From positions 248,844-312,843 of the forward strand of contig WELA01006598.1 in assembly GCA_009602735.1 (NCBI GenBank): a DNA stretch of 64,000 bases. The letters run 5' to 3'. Shown here piece after piece: positions 1 through 11,288 of this stretch. Positions within the stretch are counted from its first letter, which is position 1. Every line of letters starts with the position of its first letter. Position numbers and translations under genes: made by a program. The DNA comes from Mesotaenium endlicherianum. Lineage: Eukaryota > Streptophyta > Zygnematophyceae > Zygnematales > Mesotaeniaceae. The notes beneath the pieces are model-generated. The model did no database searches and was not told where the DNA came from. It saw nothing but the letters and a program-made list of their open reading frames with translations.

Positions 1-61
1 TTACTGATACAAAGATCTTTTATTAAATGTTAATCGCCTGTTGGTAAGCTGATTGATTTTA
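1..61 (+). repeat. Ty3 LTR (type A), 3' end of a 5' LTR
   Basis: The first 61 bases match the end of the ~720-bp type A LTR seen whole at 13441-14160 and 24725-25443 (there in reverse orientation). A primer-binding site follows directly, so this is the 3' edge of a 5' LTR. The rest lies outside the window. Confidence 0.75.
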
Positions 62-2245
62 GTGGTATCAAAGTTGGTTATCATAGTCGTCTTGTATGGT
101 AAGGACTAGCTCTCAAACTAGCAACTCTCTTGACATGGAGGGTGGGGTCAAAGGGAACATTGTGGAAGGGTAGGACGAAAGCGGCGTCTTTGGACCCGTA
201 TTTACTCCAAAACGCTGCATGATGCAGGAGCTAGAGAAGCTGCAGAGGAGGCAACAGCTCTTGCTGCGGTAGCAGCTCAGCTTGCTGAGGATGAGCGCAT
301 AGCCAAGGAGGTAGAAGAGGAAGAAAACAGGAGGGCCCTCGACGGAAGGACGGTGGAAGAGCAGAAGGCAGAGAGGGCCAATCTTCGAAACCAACCTCCT
401 GCTGTGCCTACTGTTATACTTTTTCCTCAGATTCGCAGACAACTGAGTGCAACAAGCATAGCCGGAGCGACAGCAATCGGGAATGCTGAAGCTGCTACTA
501 ATTGAGCCAATTTTGCTGTTGCTGCGTTTGCCGGACTACCATCTCAGTATGTAGGTCTGGGAGCATTATTTGTGCAAATGCAATCGCAAATGGCAAGCAT
601 GTATCAGTCCCAATAAAAGGATCATGATGGCATTGCTGCGTGACACAGACCAACTGGGTTCCCAAACCACTGGTGGTGGTGGCAGAGGGCCCAGTAAGCC
701 TAAGCCAAAACCTCCTCAAGACTATGACCCTGAGGGAAACAAAAAGTAATAGTAGTACTACCTGATCAAGTTTCTTACTGATGTTGAGCAGTGGCTGGAG
801 AACTACCCAAAACTGCAAGACTAGAAGAAAGTCAGGCACACGGGTGCTCTACCAAAAGGCAGTGCAGCAAACTAGTGGCTGTATTGGAAATGAACGTAAG
901 GCTCAACAACTTGGTGACCCTACTTGGGTAGAGTTTGTCGAGAAGCTGCATGACAAGTTTGATATTATCAAGCAGCAGGAGAAAGCTATCTATGCGTTCA
1001 TCCCCTTGACCCTGAAGCAGACCACTTCAGTTGCTGAATTTTTCCAGAAGTTCTAGGAGAACATGATGAAGCAGCCAAAATTGCCTAAGCGGTATAGGAT
1101 AGCATACTTCAGGTATGGCTTGAAGTCCAAGGTCTCAGGTCATTTTGCTGAAAAAAGTATGGAATAATTGACTGACTTGATCCAAGATGGTGATGCCTGG
1201 GATCAGCAACAGTTTAATCACAAGCGCCAGAGTAATGCTTTGGTGTCTAAGATTGTCAAAAAGCCACATGGGTTTTACAATGCAATTGATTGGGCTGAGG
1301 ATGATCGGAATGATGAGGATGAGTATGAGTATTATGCTGTATAGTCTAGAGGGAGAGGTGGATACTTTCGAGGTGGCTATGGAAGAGGTGGTGGTAGGAC
1401 TAAGCCGAGACCAGCCTCAGCAGAATCTATTTGCTTCTATTGCCAGAAGTCGGACCACTACAGAGAGCAGTGTCCTAGAAAGCACCTCCCAAAGGTCGAG
1501 GAAAAAGACCAGCCTTTAAAAAACAGCAACAGTCAGTAATCCAGTCTACTGACCGTGAGGGTGCTAGAGATAGTGAGTCGTCACTAGCTGCCCTCGTAGC
1601 AGGTATTATGGGTCCTGCTGAACTGGATTCACTATGCATGCTTGACAAACAGATAAAGGAGACCATCAGCAATATAGATCTTCAGAAAGTGCACACTCCG
1701 GATGGTCTTGTTCCACTTGATGTCCAACATTTATTTGCTAAGTCAGGAGAACAATGCGAAAGTCAGGAAAAGTCAGTGCCCCCTATCCTACTGTATTGTA
1801 TGATTGCAGGCAGGAAGGTGAGGGCATTTGTTGACGGAGGAACGTGACATACTTTTATCCATAAGGACTTGATTAAGCCGCTAAGGCTGCCTACTGTCAC
1901 CCAAGGAAATAGAAGAAAAAATATTGAAGATGCCTCAAGCATCCCGGGAGGAGTTATAACCAAGCCTATTGTGGTCAAGTTGGGTTCTGGCATTGCATTT
2001 CTTACTGAAACGCTTACATTTCAAGTACTTAACACTGGCTTTTATGATCTTGTGCTAGGCAGAGCTTGACTTAACAGACATCAATCTGAAGTGTGTTAGA
2101 GCAGAGGTACAGTTAAAGTGAGAGGAGCCAGTGATGGGCAGACTAACTTGGCACCCACCAGTGCTCTTCCTCTTGTTCTGTATGGATGGCAAATGAAGGA
2201 AAAGAAGAGGCTTCCAAGAGGATGCAAATTGCTGAATGCAATGGA
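62..2245 (+). pseudogene. Ty3/Gypsy gag-protease remnant
   Basis: This is a broken, old Ty3/Gypsy internal region on the plus strand. Parts seen in order: an Ala/Glu/Lys-rich coiled-coil-like stretch (about 190-480), a gag core (about 780-1180), a CCHC zinc knuckle (1432-1473) and a retropepsin-like protease (about 1790-2070). The protease segment closely resembles the minus-strand one at 19394-19711, so both belong to one family. Reverse transcriptase, RNase H and integrase are absent; the sequence passes straight into type C LTR material at 2246. It carries many breaks, probably ten or more. The matching 3' LTR is at 3829-4393. Confidence 0.8.
63..73 (+). promoter_or_regulatory. Primer-binding site (initiator-tRNA-Met type)
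   Basis: TGGTATCAAAG lies just inside the LTR. It resembles the TGGTATCAGAG site that many plant LTR elements use to prime minus-strand synthesis from the 3' end of initiator tRNA-Met. Confidence 0.7.
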
Positions 2246-3186
2246 TGTAACAATTTGAGCTTTTTAGGCGTATTTGGGACGTTTTCCCAATTACCTAAAA
2301 TACGTTATACTATTTATCATAAGTTAGTTGATAAACGATTGCATCACATTGAATTATTCGCCACACACGTGTGCCGATTAATTCCCGGTCGATTAGCGAA
2401 ACGACCGAGATACTATTGCAAAAAGCGTCGTAACGTAATTCGACTATTTCGCAAAAGTACGACATAATTATTCATAAAGTTACTTTGAATAATTATGAGA
2501 TGATAATTTAATTAATCATTGTTTGATTAAGTTATTTTGATTGTCATTAATACGAATAATGGACAATCACAGATTTCGGATTACGACTAGTCGTAATACA
2601 AAGAAACTATCATATCATGAATACGAACAAACAGTCGTAAAGTCAAACGAAACGAAATATGCAAAGTCGCTTTGCATCCGAGCGAATTTGAACTCGCGCC
2701 TTTTGTTTGAAACGTTCACACCTAACCGATTGGCCAAAGTAGCTTTTAAACTACCGGTTCATGACGAAAGCATGTGTACGCGACTCCGCGATCAATCGCG
2801 ACTTTTTCGGAAAGTCGCGAGAACGCAAAAACGCCCGTTTGGCGCGAAACGGTTTTTCGGAAACCGTCGAAAAGTCTCCAAACGGCCAACTGCGCGTTTC
2901 GAGCATTTGGCCAAATGGGACACGTCCCTTCGACCGTTTTCGTTGAACATGAACCAGTGCCCTAGGTGGTGACTCGAAGCACTCCAGTGCCTCATGTTGT
3001 GCAGGTATAAATACCTGCAGAGTCATTGTGAGTGCAACTCTCACAAGCACACATTCTACGTTAGTTTTCACTTTCGCTCTTTCGAGTATTCGTCAATTTC
3101 CACAAGTATACAGATTTTCCTCCCACTTGAATTAAATATTCCTTGAATATCGAGGACAGATCCTCTCGAAAAGCAGAAACGTCACA
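2246..3186 (+). repeat. Ty3 LTR (type C), left arm of an inverted pair
   Basis: Begins TGTAAC and ends near GTCACA. It matches LTR sequence at 62159-63110 and, in part, 30094-30388, where a polypurine tract precedes it. A TATA box (3006-3013) sits in a palindrome, followed by a second hairpin (3027-3045) near the presumed RNA start. No internal domain of its element lies beside it. Confidence 0.7.
3001..3045 (+). promoter_or_regulatory. TATA box within palindrome plus leader hairpin of LTR C
   Basis: TATAAATA at 3006-3013 is framed by arms GCAGGTAT and ATACCTGC. About 10 bases on, TGTGAG and CTCACA flank a 7-base loop. The same layout, with different but still matching arms, occurs at 62964-63010. 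Confidence 0.6.
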
Positions 3187-3828
3187 GGAATGCTCGAAAC
3201 GCGCCGTTTGGCCATTTGGAGACTTTTCGACGATTTCCGAAAAACCGTTTCGCGCCAAACGAGCGTTTTCGCGTTTTTGCGATCTTCCGAAAAGTCGCGA
3301 CTGTTCGCGGAGTCGCGTACAGGTGCTTGTCGTCATAAACCGGTAGATATAAAAACTACTTTGCCAATTAGTTAAGTGTGAACGTTTCAAACGACAGGTC
3401 GCAGGTTCAATTTTTCGCTCGCATGCAAAGTCGCTTTGCATATTATGTGTCGTTTGACTTCTATGACTGTTGGTATTAACAACTGGTCGTAAATCCAAAA
3501 TTTGTGACTGTGCATTATGCAAAAAAATGACAATCAAAATAACTTAATCAAATAATGATTAATTAAGTTATCACCTCATAATTAATCAAAGAAACTTTAT
3601 GAATAATTATGTCGTACTTTTGCAAAGTAGTCGAATTACGCTACGACGCTTTTTGCAATAGTATCTCGGTCGTTTCGCCTATCGACCGCGAATTAATCGG
3701 CACACGCGTGTGGCAAATAATTCAATGTGATGCAATCATTTATCAAATAATGTATGATAAATAGTATAACGAATTTTAGGTAATTGGGAAAATGTCCCAA
3801 ATACGCCTAAAAACCTCAGATCGTTACA
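3187..3828 (-). repeat. Partial Ty3 LTR (type C), right arm of inverted pair
   Basis: Reverse complement of roughly 2246-2910, including the cacacgtgtg and aaaaagcgtcgta landmarks. It ends in GTTACA, the mirror of the left arm's TGTAAC. The TATA/leader part of the LTR is absent. There is no matching target duplication outside the two arms (atgga versus gctga). Confidence 0.75.
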
Positions 3829-4393
3829 GCTGAAGTCCCTTAGTTCAGCCTGTTGACTTGTGTCAGCTTGCCGACACATTCTTTGACAGTCAGCTGGCTG
3901 TCGTACCAGCAACAGCAAACTGCCTAGCTATGCATCTAACTGTGGTGTGCTAGATGAGTAGCCAGATGACGCCCTTAAGGTGGATGGCAATTTGGGATGA
4001 TGGGAGATGGCTGTGGATTTGGTTAACCGAGGTCCTACCAACGTGGTTAACTTTCGGGTAGGCGGTGCCATCGCACTTGCCGTTGAACAGTATACTCATT
4101 CCATGTACATATGCTAGGTATTGGTCTCGAGTTCGGCATTCGGAAACGAGGCCAACTCTCTTGAACTGCTTACTGAGAGACATCTGAATCCAAGGCGAGA
4201 AGCCATTAATACGCATTGTCTTCTAGCCTTGCTTATGTATGAGTTTACTGATTGTATAGTTCATGCTAGTTTACTTGCATTTGACTTGCGAGTAATGCTC
4301 ATTGCTAGTGTGTTAAAATACCATAAAGATTACTCGCTGATATAAAGATCATTATTAAATGTTAATCGTTTATTGCTAAGTCGATTCATTTCA
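3829..4393 (+). repeat. Ty3 LTR (type A), 5'-truncated 3' LTR
   Basis: Matches the reverse complement of the LTR at 13441-14160 and ends in the same GATTCATTTCA. About the first 150 bp are absent where the inverted type C arm abuts. It shares orientation and family with the LTR end at 1-61, so the two bracket the gag-protease remnant. Confidence 0.75.
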
Positions 4394-4598
4394 ACAACCA
4401 TCAAGCATTAAATCTGCCGAGTTTTTGTTATATGGTGAGGCAAATCTGTCTACTGTGTGCAATCCCCATTTTGTTTGAATGACAACAAAGACTTCCTGAG
4501 ATATGGTAAGATCAGCTATATCCAGAGCTTGAGATCGACTGACTATTTGTCTGTCCATGCAATTCTCTATACACTCAACTTGCACAGCTATCTGGTGA
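4394..4598 (-). pseudogene. DIRS-like retrotransposon, RNase H-like fragment
   Basis: The minus strand encodes a peptide with a TVDRFASPYN motif. This resembles the DxFASxxN signature of the RNase H region of DIRS/Ngaro-type elements. It is the same fossil as 11289-13440; the chromovirus at 4604-11283 separates the two pieces. Confidence 0.6.
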
Positions 4599-4603
4599 GC
4601 CAT

Positions 4604-5106
4604 TGTAGTGATTTGAGTTATTATATATTAGTTTGCATATATTTTAATGTTTTCAAATATATTTGGAGTAGCATTGTGTGGAGTCAAGTGTGAATAGGTA
4701 CTCTAGTAACTTGGTTCATGTCCTTTGAACCTTCCAAGGCATTTTCGAAGTTAGAGGAAAGACCTAGAAGAACTCCATGTGGCAAAAGTCAAATGTGCCA
4801 TTTTTAGGTCAAAAGGACATGTGTACATTATTCTAGAAAGAGGTGGCAAGTTTTGGGATGTGTTGGGTGCCAACACATCAACATACACTTTCCTAGAAAT
4901 TACTTATGTAGCAAGTATATAAACAAGAGCTAGAACATAGAAAGACATTCCAGAATCACTCTTGTACTTGCCAAAATCCAGAAATATATTAACTTTCAAG
5001 AAGCCATCTCTCTTTCAAGAAGCTACCACTTGTGTTCAAAGATCCTTGTCTTGAATAGATAAAGTATTATATTTCACTAAGTACTTCATCTATCTGTTTT
5101 ACTACA
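4604..5106 (+). repeat. 5' LTR of chromovirus
   Basis: Begins TGTAGTGAT and ends TACTACA. It pairs with 10780-11283. The AT-rich start and a TATATAAA-like box near 4917-4924 fit a U3 promoter; the R boundary is not visible. Confidence 0.92.
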
Positions 5107-5107
5107 G

Positions 5108-5119
5108 TGGTATTGGAGC
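5108..5119 (+). promoter_or_regulatory. Primer-binding site
   Basis: TGGTATTGGAGC starts one base after the 5' LTR. It resembles the initiator-tRNA-Met complement TGGTATCAGAGC. A nearly identical site serves the element whose 5' LTR is at 23684-24418. Confidence 0.75.
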
Positions 5120-5143
5120 TAGGCACTTTGGTAGCACAAGAAG

Positions 5144-6424
5144 ATGGCCGATCCTCAAGACCAACAGCAAGCTTTCGAAGGAAGCCCTTCCTCTCCAAGA
5201 CACCCTCCTCCAGCGCCGATGGGAGAGCCCACTCAAGAAAATCTGCAACAACAAAAAGCACCACAAGGAGGAGTACACCCTCCTCCAGCGCCGATGGGAG
5301 AGCCTACTCAAGGAAATCTGCAACAACAAGAAGCACCACAAGGAGGAGCACCGTCAAATCCCGTGGCAGCCGCTATAGCAAAGTTGACCCCACCACAAGG
5401 AGTTCCCGCAAATGAGTGGGCAGCCTTCCTAATGACCGTCCACAACCAAGTGGGCTTGGCCACCTATGAAGCAACCGTGCAAGCGTCAAGAGAAGCTATG
5501 GCTGCCATGGTTGCCCCTATTGCGAGCAATGCTCAAAATCCAGCCCCGGCTCAAGCGCCTCCACAAGAGCCAACGAGAGCAAGGAAACTCATCAAGCCCG
5601 GCAAACCCGACACTTTCAACCCCGGGAAAGGTGCCAACCTGAATTTATGGCTCTACCAAGTGGAGACGTACCTCGCATTCCTTGAAGTACCCGAGGAGGA
5701 CTACGTTCCCTTTGCCGTTACCTTACTTAGAGGAGCAGCAACATCATGGTGGCGTAACTATCAAGCGGCTATATATCAAGCTATGGCGCACCCCATGCTC
5801 GGCCAAGAGCCCCCACCATCATATGCAAGATGGGCAGATTTTCGTGAGGCCCTCAAGAAGCAATTCATGCCCATCAATGCGGAGAAGATTGCCCGAGGAA
5901 AGCTCCACCATCTCAAGCAAACGACGTCCGTTCAAGAGTATACATCCAGATTTCACGCCCTCACTCTTGAGATCCCCAACATGTCTCTCGAGGAGAAGAT
6001 TGACCGCTACATCTTTGGCCTCAAACCCAAGGTGGCAAAGGAAGTGGAGTTACGCGACTTGACGGACTTCTCAAAGATCATTGAAGTGGCCCAAAAGGTG
6101 GATACCTTGGATTTCAAGCACTCCGTGCCTTCATCTTCACGGGTACCGACGACGCGGGTGTACGCAGCCCCTTCCACATCCGAATCTGGACCCACACCCA
6201 TGGAAATCGGAGTTATTAAAAGGGACCCCGCGGCTGCCCGGAAGAGTGGAAGACCCTCCAATGACACTTATGATGCAAGAAACCAGCAAGGAGTGAAAGC
6301 AAGACTCTCCCCGGCTGAAAAAGAAGCTCTCATGACGGCTGGACTATGCTTTTATTGCAAGGAAAAGGGCCATCGTGCACTTTCATGCCCCAAAAAGTTG
6401 TCAAAAAACGGACAGCGCCGGTAG
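5144..6424 (+). CDS. gag: Chromovirus Gag (capsid-nucleocapsid)
   Basis: 426-residue structural protein that packages element RNA into cytoplasmic virus-like particles. The N-terminus is Pro/Gln-rich and holds two tandem 25-residue repeats (bases 5201-5275 and 5276-5350). A retrotransposon capsid domain follows at about residues 130-310, with LRGAATSWW and the [13 protein letters not shown] segment typical of Ty3 Gag. The C-terminus has one CCHC zinc knuckle with Cys402, Cys405, His410 and Cys415. The chosen ATG is the first in frame after the primer site, about 35 bases on. The end overlaps the start of pol in another frame, an arrangement common in Ty3 elements, where ribosomal frameshifting sets the Gag:Pol ratio. 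The family use is known; its operation here is inferred. Confidence 0.92.
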   Translation: MADPQDQQQAFEGSPSSPRHPPPAPMGEPTQENLQQQKAPQGGVHPPPAPMGEPTQGNLQQQEAPQGGAPSNPVAAAIAKLTPPQGVPANEWAAFLMTVHNQVGLATYEATVQASREAMAAMVAPIASNAQNPAPAQAPPQEPTRARKLIKPGKPDTFNPGKGANLNLWLYQVETYLAFLEVPEEDYVPFAVTLLRGAATSWWRNYQAAIYQAMAHPMLGQEPPPSYARWADFREALKKQFMPINAEKIARGKLHHLKQTTSVQEYTSRFHALTLEIPNMSLEEKIDRYIFGLKPKVAKEVELRDLTDFSKIIEVAQKVDTLDFKHSVPSSSRVPTTRVYAAPSTSESGPTPMEIGVIKRDPAAARKSGRPSNDTYDARNQQGVKARLSPAEKEALMTAGLCFYCKEKGHRALSCPKKLSKNGQRR

Positions 6425-9400
6425 GCCAGGAGCCTACCACCCCAAGACCCACTTCACGAGAAGGCAACACGCCAAGTGAGGTGGAGACCCCCGTTGAAGA
6501 CGACGTTCCAGCCCCAATGAGTTTGAGAGGTTACCTTGGAGGAGAGAAGGTCCACATCTTGGTGGATAGCGGAGCTCAAGGCAACTTCATTGCTGCAGAT
6601 TTTGCCACCAAGCACGGTATTACTATGCGAACTCTTGACCACGACGAGGAGATTATGATGCCCGATGGATTCTCCTATACTACCCCTTCCAAGAAGACGT
6701 ACCCCTTGGCACTCTCTATCAAGTCCTTCAAGGATAGAGTAGTGTTCTCCCCCATGCAATTGGGCAAGTACGACGTCATCCTAGGGACGCCTTGGTTGAC
6801 CAAGCACAACCCCCAAGTTGATTGGAGGACCGGTACTATCAAGATCAAGAATGACATCACTTCAAGAATCTGTATTTTGCGCGCAATCCAGAATATCCAG
6901 ACCCAAGACATCCAGAAGCCGGCACACGAGATACTATTGTCCGCCCTCCAACTCAAGAGACTTGTGAGGAAGGGACACGAGCTTCTTTTGGCCTTGATCA
7001 CGCCAAAAGACATCAAGAAAGACATCGAGAGTCAAGAAGGCAGCCCCGTTCCCAAGGAGATACAAGAAGTCTTAGAGGACTACAAAGAAGTGTTCTCCCC
7101 GGAATTGCCCAAGGGCCTACCCCCCAAAAGATTCGTAGACCACAAGATAGAGTTGGAGCCCGGAAGCAAGCCCATCTCTCGGCCTACGTTCAAAATGTCA
7201 TACACGGAGCTAGACGAAGTCAAGAAGCAAATCAAGGAGCTACTGGAGCATGGCTTCATTCGACCTAGCAAGTCGCCATTTGGAGCCCCGGTGCTATTTG
7301 TCAAGAAGAAAGATGGTACCTTGAGGATGTGTGTGGACTATCGCGCCCTCAACAAGATCACCATCAAGAATCGATACCCGCTGCCGCGCATGGATGAGCT
7401 CATGGACCGGCTGGTTGGAGCCAAGTACTTCACGAAGATTGACTTACGGAGCGGCTACCACCAGATTCGCATCGCAGAACCGGACATAGAGAAGACGGCA
7501 TTCAGGACAAGATATGGACATTTTGAGTTCATGGTCCTGCCATTTGGACTCACCAACGCGCCAGCAACTTTCATGACTATGATGAACACCATATTTCAGC
7601 CCATGTTGGACAGATTTGTGGTGGTATTCATCGATGACATCCTTATCTACAGCAAGACCCTTGAAGAGCATGCGAGACACTTGAAAGAAGTCCTTGAAGT
7701 ATTGAAGCAAAACAAGCTATTTGCGAGGGAGTCAAAGTGCGAGTTTGCCAAACAAGAGGTGGAGTTCCTAGGTCTCCACGTGACTGCTGATGGCATCAAG
7801 ATGGACCCCAAGAAGACCACGGTGGTGGAGGAATGGCCAACCCCCACGACCAAGAAAGAACTCCAGTCATTCTTGGGATTTGCCAATTGGTACAGAAAAT
7901 TCATCCAAGGCTTCTCGCACATAGCAGCCCCCCTGACAGATCTACTCAAGAAGGACAGGCTATATACATGGACCGAGAAAGAGGAAGAGGCATTTCAAGA
8001 GTTAAAGCGAAGATTGACCACATCCCCGGTGCTCACACTCCCAAGTCCAAACCCAGATTGGCCCTTCCACGTCATCACCGATGCATCTTCCTATGCAATA
8101 GGAGCAATCCTGCTTCAAGACCAAGGCAAGGGACTGCAGCCCATCGCCTACGAGTCAAGGAAGCTAAATCCAGCCGAGCAAAATTATACAACCACGGAGC
8201 GAGAGGCATTGGCGATTGTACATGCCTTGAAGGTTTGGCGCTGCTACGTTGAAGGACGCAAAGTACTGGTCACCACGGACCACGAGGCGTTAAAGCACCT
8301 CCAAACGCAGCCGTATCTCTCAAGGAGACAAGCAAGATGGAGCGGATACTTGCAACAATACAACATCACGATTCAGTACCAGCCCGGCAAGACAAACCCG
8401 GCTGACCCCCTCTCAAGACTGCAATTAAACGCAGTGATGACAACGCTGAAGACAGATTTAGAAGCTCAATTTTCAGCCGCCTATGAAAGAGACCCTTACT
8501 ACAAGAACGGAGAAGCAGCCTTGGACCCATACAAGAAGCAAGAAGGCAATTATTGGGTGAGGCAAGATACGGGCCAGAGATGTGTTCCTAATGACTTAGA
8601 CCTCCGGCTCTTGCTTCTACGAGAAGCACACGACAACCCTCTTGGAGGACACTTTGGAATCCTAAGGACCACGGGCGTTCTAGCTAGGACTTATTGTTGG
8701 CCAGGCATGTCTAAGCAAGTCAAGGAGTACTGCAGGAGCTGTGACACATGCCAAAGAATCAAGCCATCATCGCAAAAGGCGGGAGGACTCCTCCAACCAC
8801 TACCAATCCCCGAAAGACAATGGACGGACATCTCAATGGACCTTATCGTGGACCTGCCCGTGACACCTCCAGGCCATAATGCAATACTCACGGCGGTGGA
8901 CAAACTTACCAAGATGGCTCATTTTATTCCCACGACGACTAAGGCTACAGCACCACAACTTGCAAGACTCATCTTTGACAACATCTTCCGACTCCATGGA
9001 CTACCATCAAGAATTGTGTCAGATAGAGATCCAAGATTCACAAGCCATTTCTGGAAAACTCTCTTCAAGAAGTTGGGTACATCGCTGGATATGTCTACTG
9101 CCTACGACCCACAATCAGATGGGCAAATCGAGCGTATGAATCGTACCCTAAAGACCTCTCTAAAGGCCTACGTGTCTACCCTCGAGCAAGACTGGGACAT
9201 GTACTTGACCCCCCTCGAGTTTGCCTACAACAACACTACGCAGGCCTCTACCCAAGAGTCCCCATTCTTCCTCAACTATGGCTTCCATCCGACCACGCCA
9301 CTGAGCTTCACGGCTGGCCATGATGAAGTACCTGCAGCCACAGATTTTATGGAGACATTAGAAGCAGCCCTTACAGCAGCAAAGAAAGCTTTAAAACACG

Positions 9401-9681
9401 CGCAAGATGCTCAAGCAAGAGTGGCGAACAGATCCAGAAGAGAAATTACGTACAGAGTGGGTGAGCACGTGTTACTATCATCCAAGAACATTTTTCTGAA
9501 CAACAGGCCTGCCGGCAGCAAGTTCTCTCCCAAGTATTTGGGACCCTTCAAGATTATCCAGCAAGTCAACCCCGTTGCTTTCAAGCTAGAACTTCCCAGA
9601 CTATGCACATCGACCCCGTATTCCACGCTTCCTTCTTCAAGCCATATGTGCAACCCGACAACAAGTTCCCAGGACGTGTGA
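6346..9681 (+). CDS. pol: Chromovirus Pol (protease, RT, RNase H, integrase)
   Basis: 1,111-residue open frame carrying the Ty3 enzymes in canonical order. Retropepsin has DSGA at residues 74-77. Reverse transcriptase spans about 250-480, with the catalytic FIDD (Asp430, Asp431). RNase H starts around 570 with ITDAS (Asp579). Integrase has an HHCC zinc domain at about 762-808 and a DDE core with Asp832, Asp893 and Glu929, the last two 35 residues apart as expected. A GPF segment (about 1065-1090) matches the GPY/F module of chromovirus integrases. A chromodomain is encoded just downstream at 9720-9869. Reverse transcription would take place in cytoplasmic particles and integration in the nucleus. 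The first residues overlap gag. Confidence 0.93.
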   Translation: MLLLQGKGPSCTFMPQKVVKKRTAPVGQEPTTPRPTSREGNTPSEVETPVEDDVPAPMSLRGYLGGEKVHILVDSGAQGNFIAADFATKHGITMRTLDHDEEIMMPDGFSYTTPSKKTYPLALSIKSFKDRVVFSPMQLGKYDVILGTPWLTKHNPQVDWRTGTIKIKNDITSRICILRAIQNIQTQDIQKPAHEILLSALQLKRLVRKGHELLLALITPKDIKKDIESQEGSPVPKEIQEVLEDYKEVFSPELPKGLPPKRFVDHKIELEPGSKPISRPTFKMSYTELDEVKKQIKELLEHGFIRPSKSPFGAPVLFVKKKDGTLRMCVDYRALNKITIKNRYPLPRMDELMDRLVGAKYFTKIDLRSGYHQIRIAEPDIEKTAFRTRYGHFEFMVLPFGLTNAPATFMTMMNTIFQPMLDRFVVVFIDDILIYSKTLEEHARHLKEVLEVLKQNKLFARESKCEFAKQEVEFLGLHVTADGIKMDPKKTTVVEEWPTPTTKKELQSFLGFANWYRKFIQGFSHIAAPLTDLLKKDRLYTWTEKEEEAFQELKRRLTTSPVLTLPSPNPDWPFHVITDASSYAIGAILLQDQGKGLQPIAYESRKLNPAEQNYTTTEREALAIVHALKVWRCYVEGRKVLVTTDHEALKHLQTQPYLSRRQARWSGYLQQYNITIQYQPGKTNPADPLSRLQLNAVMTTLKTDLEAQFSAAYERDPYYKNGEAALDPYKKQEGNYWVRQDTGQRCVPNDLDLRLLLLREAHDNPLGGHFGILRTTGVLARTYCWPGMSKQVKEYCRSCDTCQRIKPSSQKAGGLLQPLPIPERQWTDISMDLIVDLPVTPPGHNAILTAVDKLTKMAHFIPTTTKATAPQLARLIFDNIFRLHGLPSRIVSDRDPRFTSHFWKTLFKKLGTSLDMSTAYDPQSDGQIERMNRTLKTSLKAYVSTLEQDWDMYLTPLEFAYNNTTQASTQESPFFLNYGFHPTTPLSFTAGHDEVPAATDFMETLEAALTAAKKALKHAQDAQARVANRSRREITYRVGEHVLLSSKNIFLNNRPAGSKFSPKYLGPFKIIQQVNPVAFKLELPRLCTSTPYSTLPSSSHMCNPTTSSQDV

Positions 9682-9719
9682 CAACCCCACCAGCCCCAAC
9701 AATAGTGGATGATCATTTG

Positions 9720-9869
9720 GAGTACGAAGTGGAAGACATAGTGGCTATGAGAAATTTCAGGAGACAGCAGCAATACTTGATCAAGTGGAAAGGATATCCA
9801 GATTCGGAGAATAGTTGGGTGGCGGCACACTACCTTGACAAAGTTCAGAGAAAGTTGAAGCGCTTCCAT
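9720..9869 (+). other. Chromodomain of the chromovirus
   Basis: The segment encodes EYEVEDIVAMR, then YLIKWKGYPDSENSW: the acidic entry and the WKGY core of chromodomains. In chromoviruses this domain ends the integrase and guides insertion by binding methylated histone H3. Its ligand here is untested. Confidence 0.9.
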
Positions 9870-10010
9870 GCCGCCAACCCCCATCTTGGACCAGCCCCAA
9901 GTCTCTCTACTAGAAGCCCGAAGACTTCAGGGAGGCAGCCTGCCACCATCAAGAAGCAGCACAAGACCCCTTGGAGGCACCCTGCAAGAACAAGAAAGAG
10001 GAAAAATTGA

Positions 10011-10766
10011 CATTAGACACTCTTCTCTTCTCGCAGTTTCTAGACAGAAAACTGAAACTGCTACTGGTGATAGGTCTCTGCATAATAAGTTCTGATAATT
10101 TACTTGGCTGTAGTCCATGAGTAGCCGGTCATTTAGAGTCCAAGTTTGCTCAATTTGGAGCACTGGTGAGAGAGATATGATGCTCTAAGTAGAAGGGGGT
10201 CAGGCTGCTGGCATTGTTAGGGCAGAATATGCCTTCTGACATTGTGCCTTCCCCTGAACTTGGAATGCTCTGAAACTCAAGACTCTGGTAGAACATCTTA
10301 CAGCGCCCAGTTTGAGACTTAGTTTGCAGAATTTGGAGAAGTATAGAAGGACTTATGATTTTCAGAAGTTTCTGCACAGATTTGGAGGAGTGCCTACTCT
10401 CTCAGCTCTCAACGACACTCCAGAAATGAGAATGCTCTCAAATTTGGTGACCCGGTAGAGTTCTCCGACGCGGTCCGTCTGGCACTCGAATTTTCAGATT
10501 TGGAGCAGTTCTGTGGCCGCTATGAATTTTTGAGTTCGTGGCAGATTCTGGGCCAACTTGTACAATTTTCTTTATCATTAAGAAGTAGGCTAGCCAATAA
10601 GGTCACACCACCTACGACCTTGCCTAGTCTACCTTACATGTGTAGCACCTGACTTGGCGCCTTTGACTAGTCCTCTTCACATGTGTGGCATCTGACTTGA
10701 AACTGTTGACTAGTTTGCTCCACATGTGTAAGACCTGACTTGACGCGCCGAGACGTCGCTTTTTCT
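10011..10766 (+). other. Chromovirus 3' non-coding region with short repeats
   Basis: No coding potential recognised. An ATTTGGAG motif recurs about four times between 10150 and 10510. A ~45-50-bp unit with ACATGTGT, then CCTGACTTG, then GACTAGT repeats three times imperfectly at about 10633-10745. Confidence 0.6.
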
Positions 10767-10779
10767 GGCGAGGGGGTGA
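10767..10779 (+). promoter_or_regulatory. Polypurine tract
   Basis: GGCGAGGGGGTGA immediately precedes the 3' LTR, the place and composition expected of the plus-strand primer. Confidence 0.8.
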
Positions 10780-11283
10780 TGTAGTGATGTGAGTTATTAT
10801 ATATTAGTTTGCATATATTTTAATGTTTTCAAATATATTTGGAGTAGTATTGTGTGGAGTCAAGTGTGAATAGGTACTCTAGTGACTTGGTTCATGTCCT
10901 TTGAACCTTCCAAGGCATTTTCGAAGTTAGACGAAAGACCTAGAAGAACTCCATGTGGCAAAAGTCAAATGTGCCATTTTTAGGTCAAAAGGACATGTGT
11001 ACATTATTCTAGAAAGAGGTGGCAAGTTTTGGGATGTGTTGGGTGCCAACACATCAACATACACCTTCCTAGAAATTACTTATGTAGCAAGTATATAAAC
11101 AAGAGCTAGAACATAGAAAGACATTCCAGAATCACTCTTGTACTTGCCAAAAATCCAGAAATATATTAACTTTCAAGAAACCATCTCTCTTTCAAGAAGC
11201 TACCACTTGTGTTCAAAGATCCTTGTCTTGAATAGATAAAGTATTATATTTCACTAAGTACTTCATCTATGTGTTTCACTACA
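10780..11283 (+). repeat. 3' LTR of chromovirus
   Basis: Partner of 4604-5106, about 98% identical by eye. Followed directly by the target duplication GCCAT. Confidence 0.92.
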
Positions 11284-11288
11284 GCCAT

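Larger units (their letters stand above)
4604..11283 (+). mobile_element. Ty3/Gypsy chromovirus, nearly whole and young
   Basis: A 6.68-kb LTR retrotransposon with two LTRs of 503 and 504 bp, an iMet-type primer site, gag, pol, a chromodomain, a polypurine tract and a perfect 5-bp target duplication (GCCAT at 4599-4603 and 11284-11288). By eye the LTRs differ at about 8 bases and one 1-bp indel (about 1.6%). At rates used for land plants that would mean an age of roughly a million years or less, but the rate here is unknown. It looks nearly whole, with about one break. It landed in the RNase H part of a DIRS-like element. Confidence 0.93.

Noticed and set aside
2246-3828. A foldback DNA transposon or MITE
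   Set aside because: The arms match LTRs found next to a polypurine tract at 30094 and in single orientation at 62159, and there is no target duplication.
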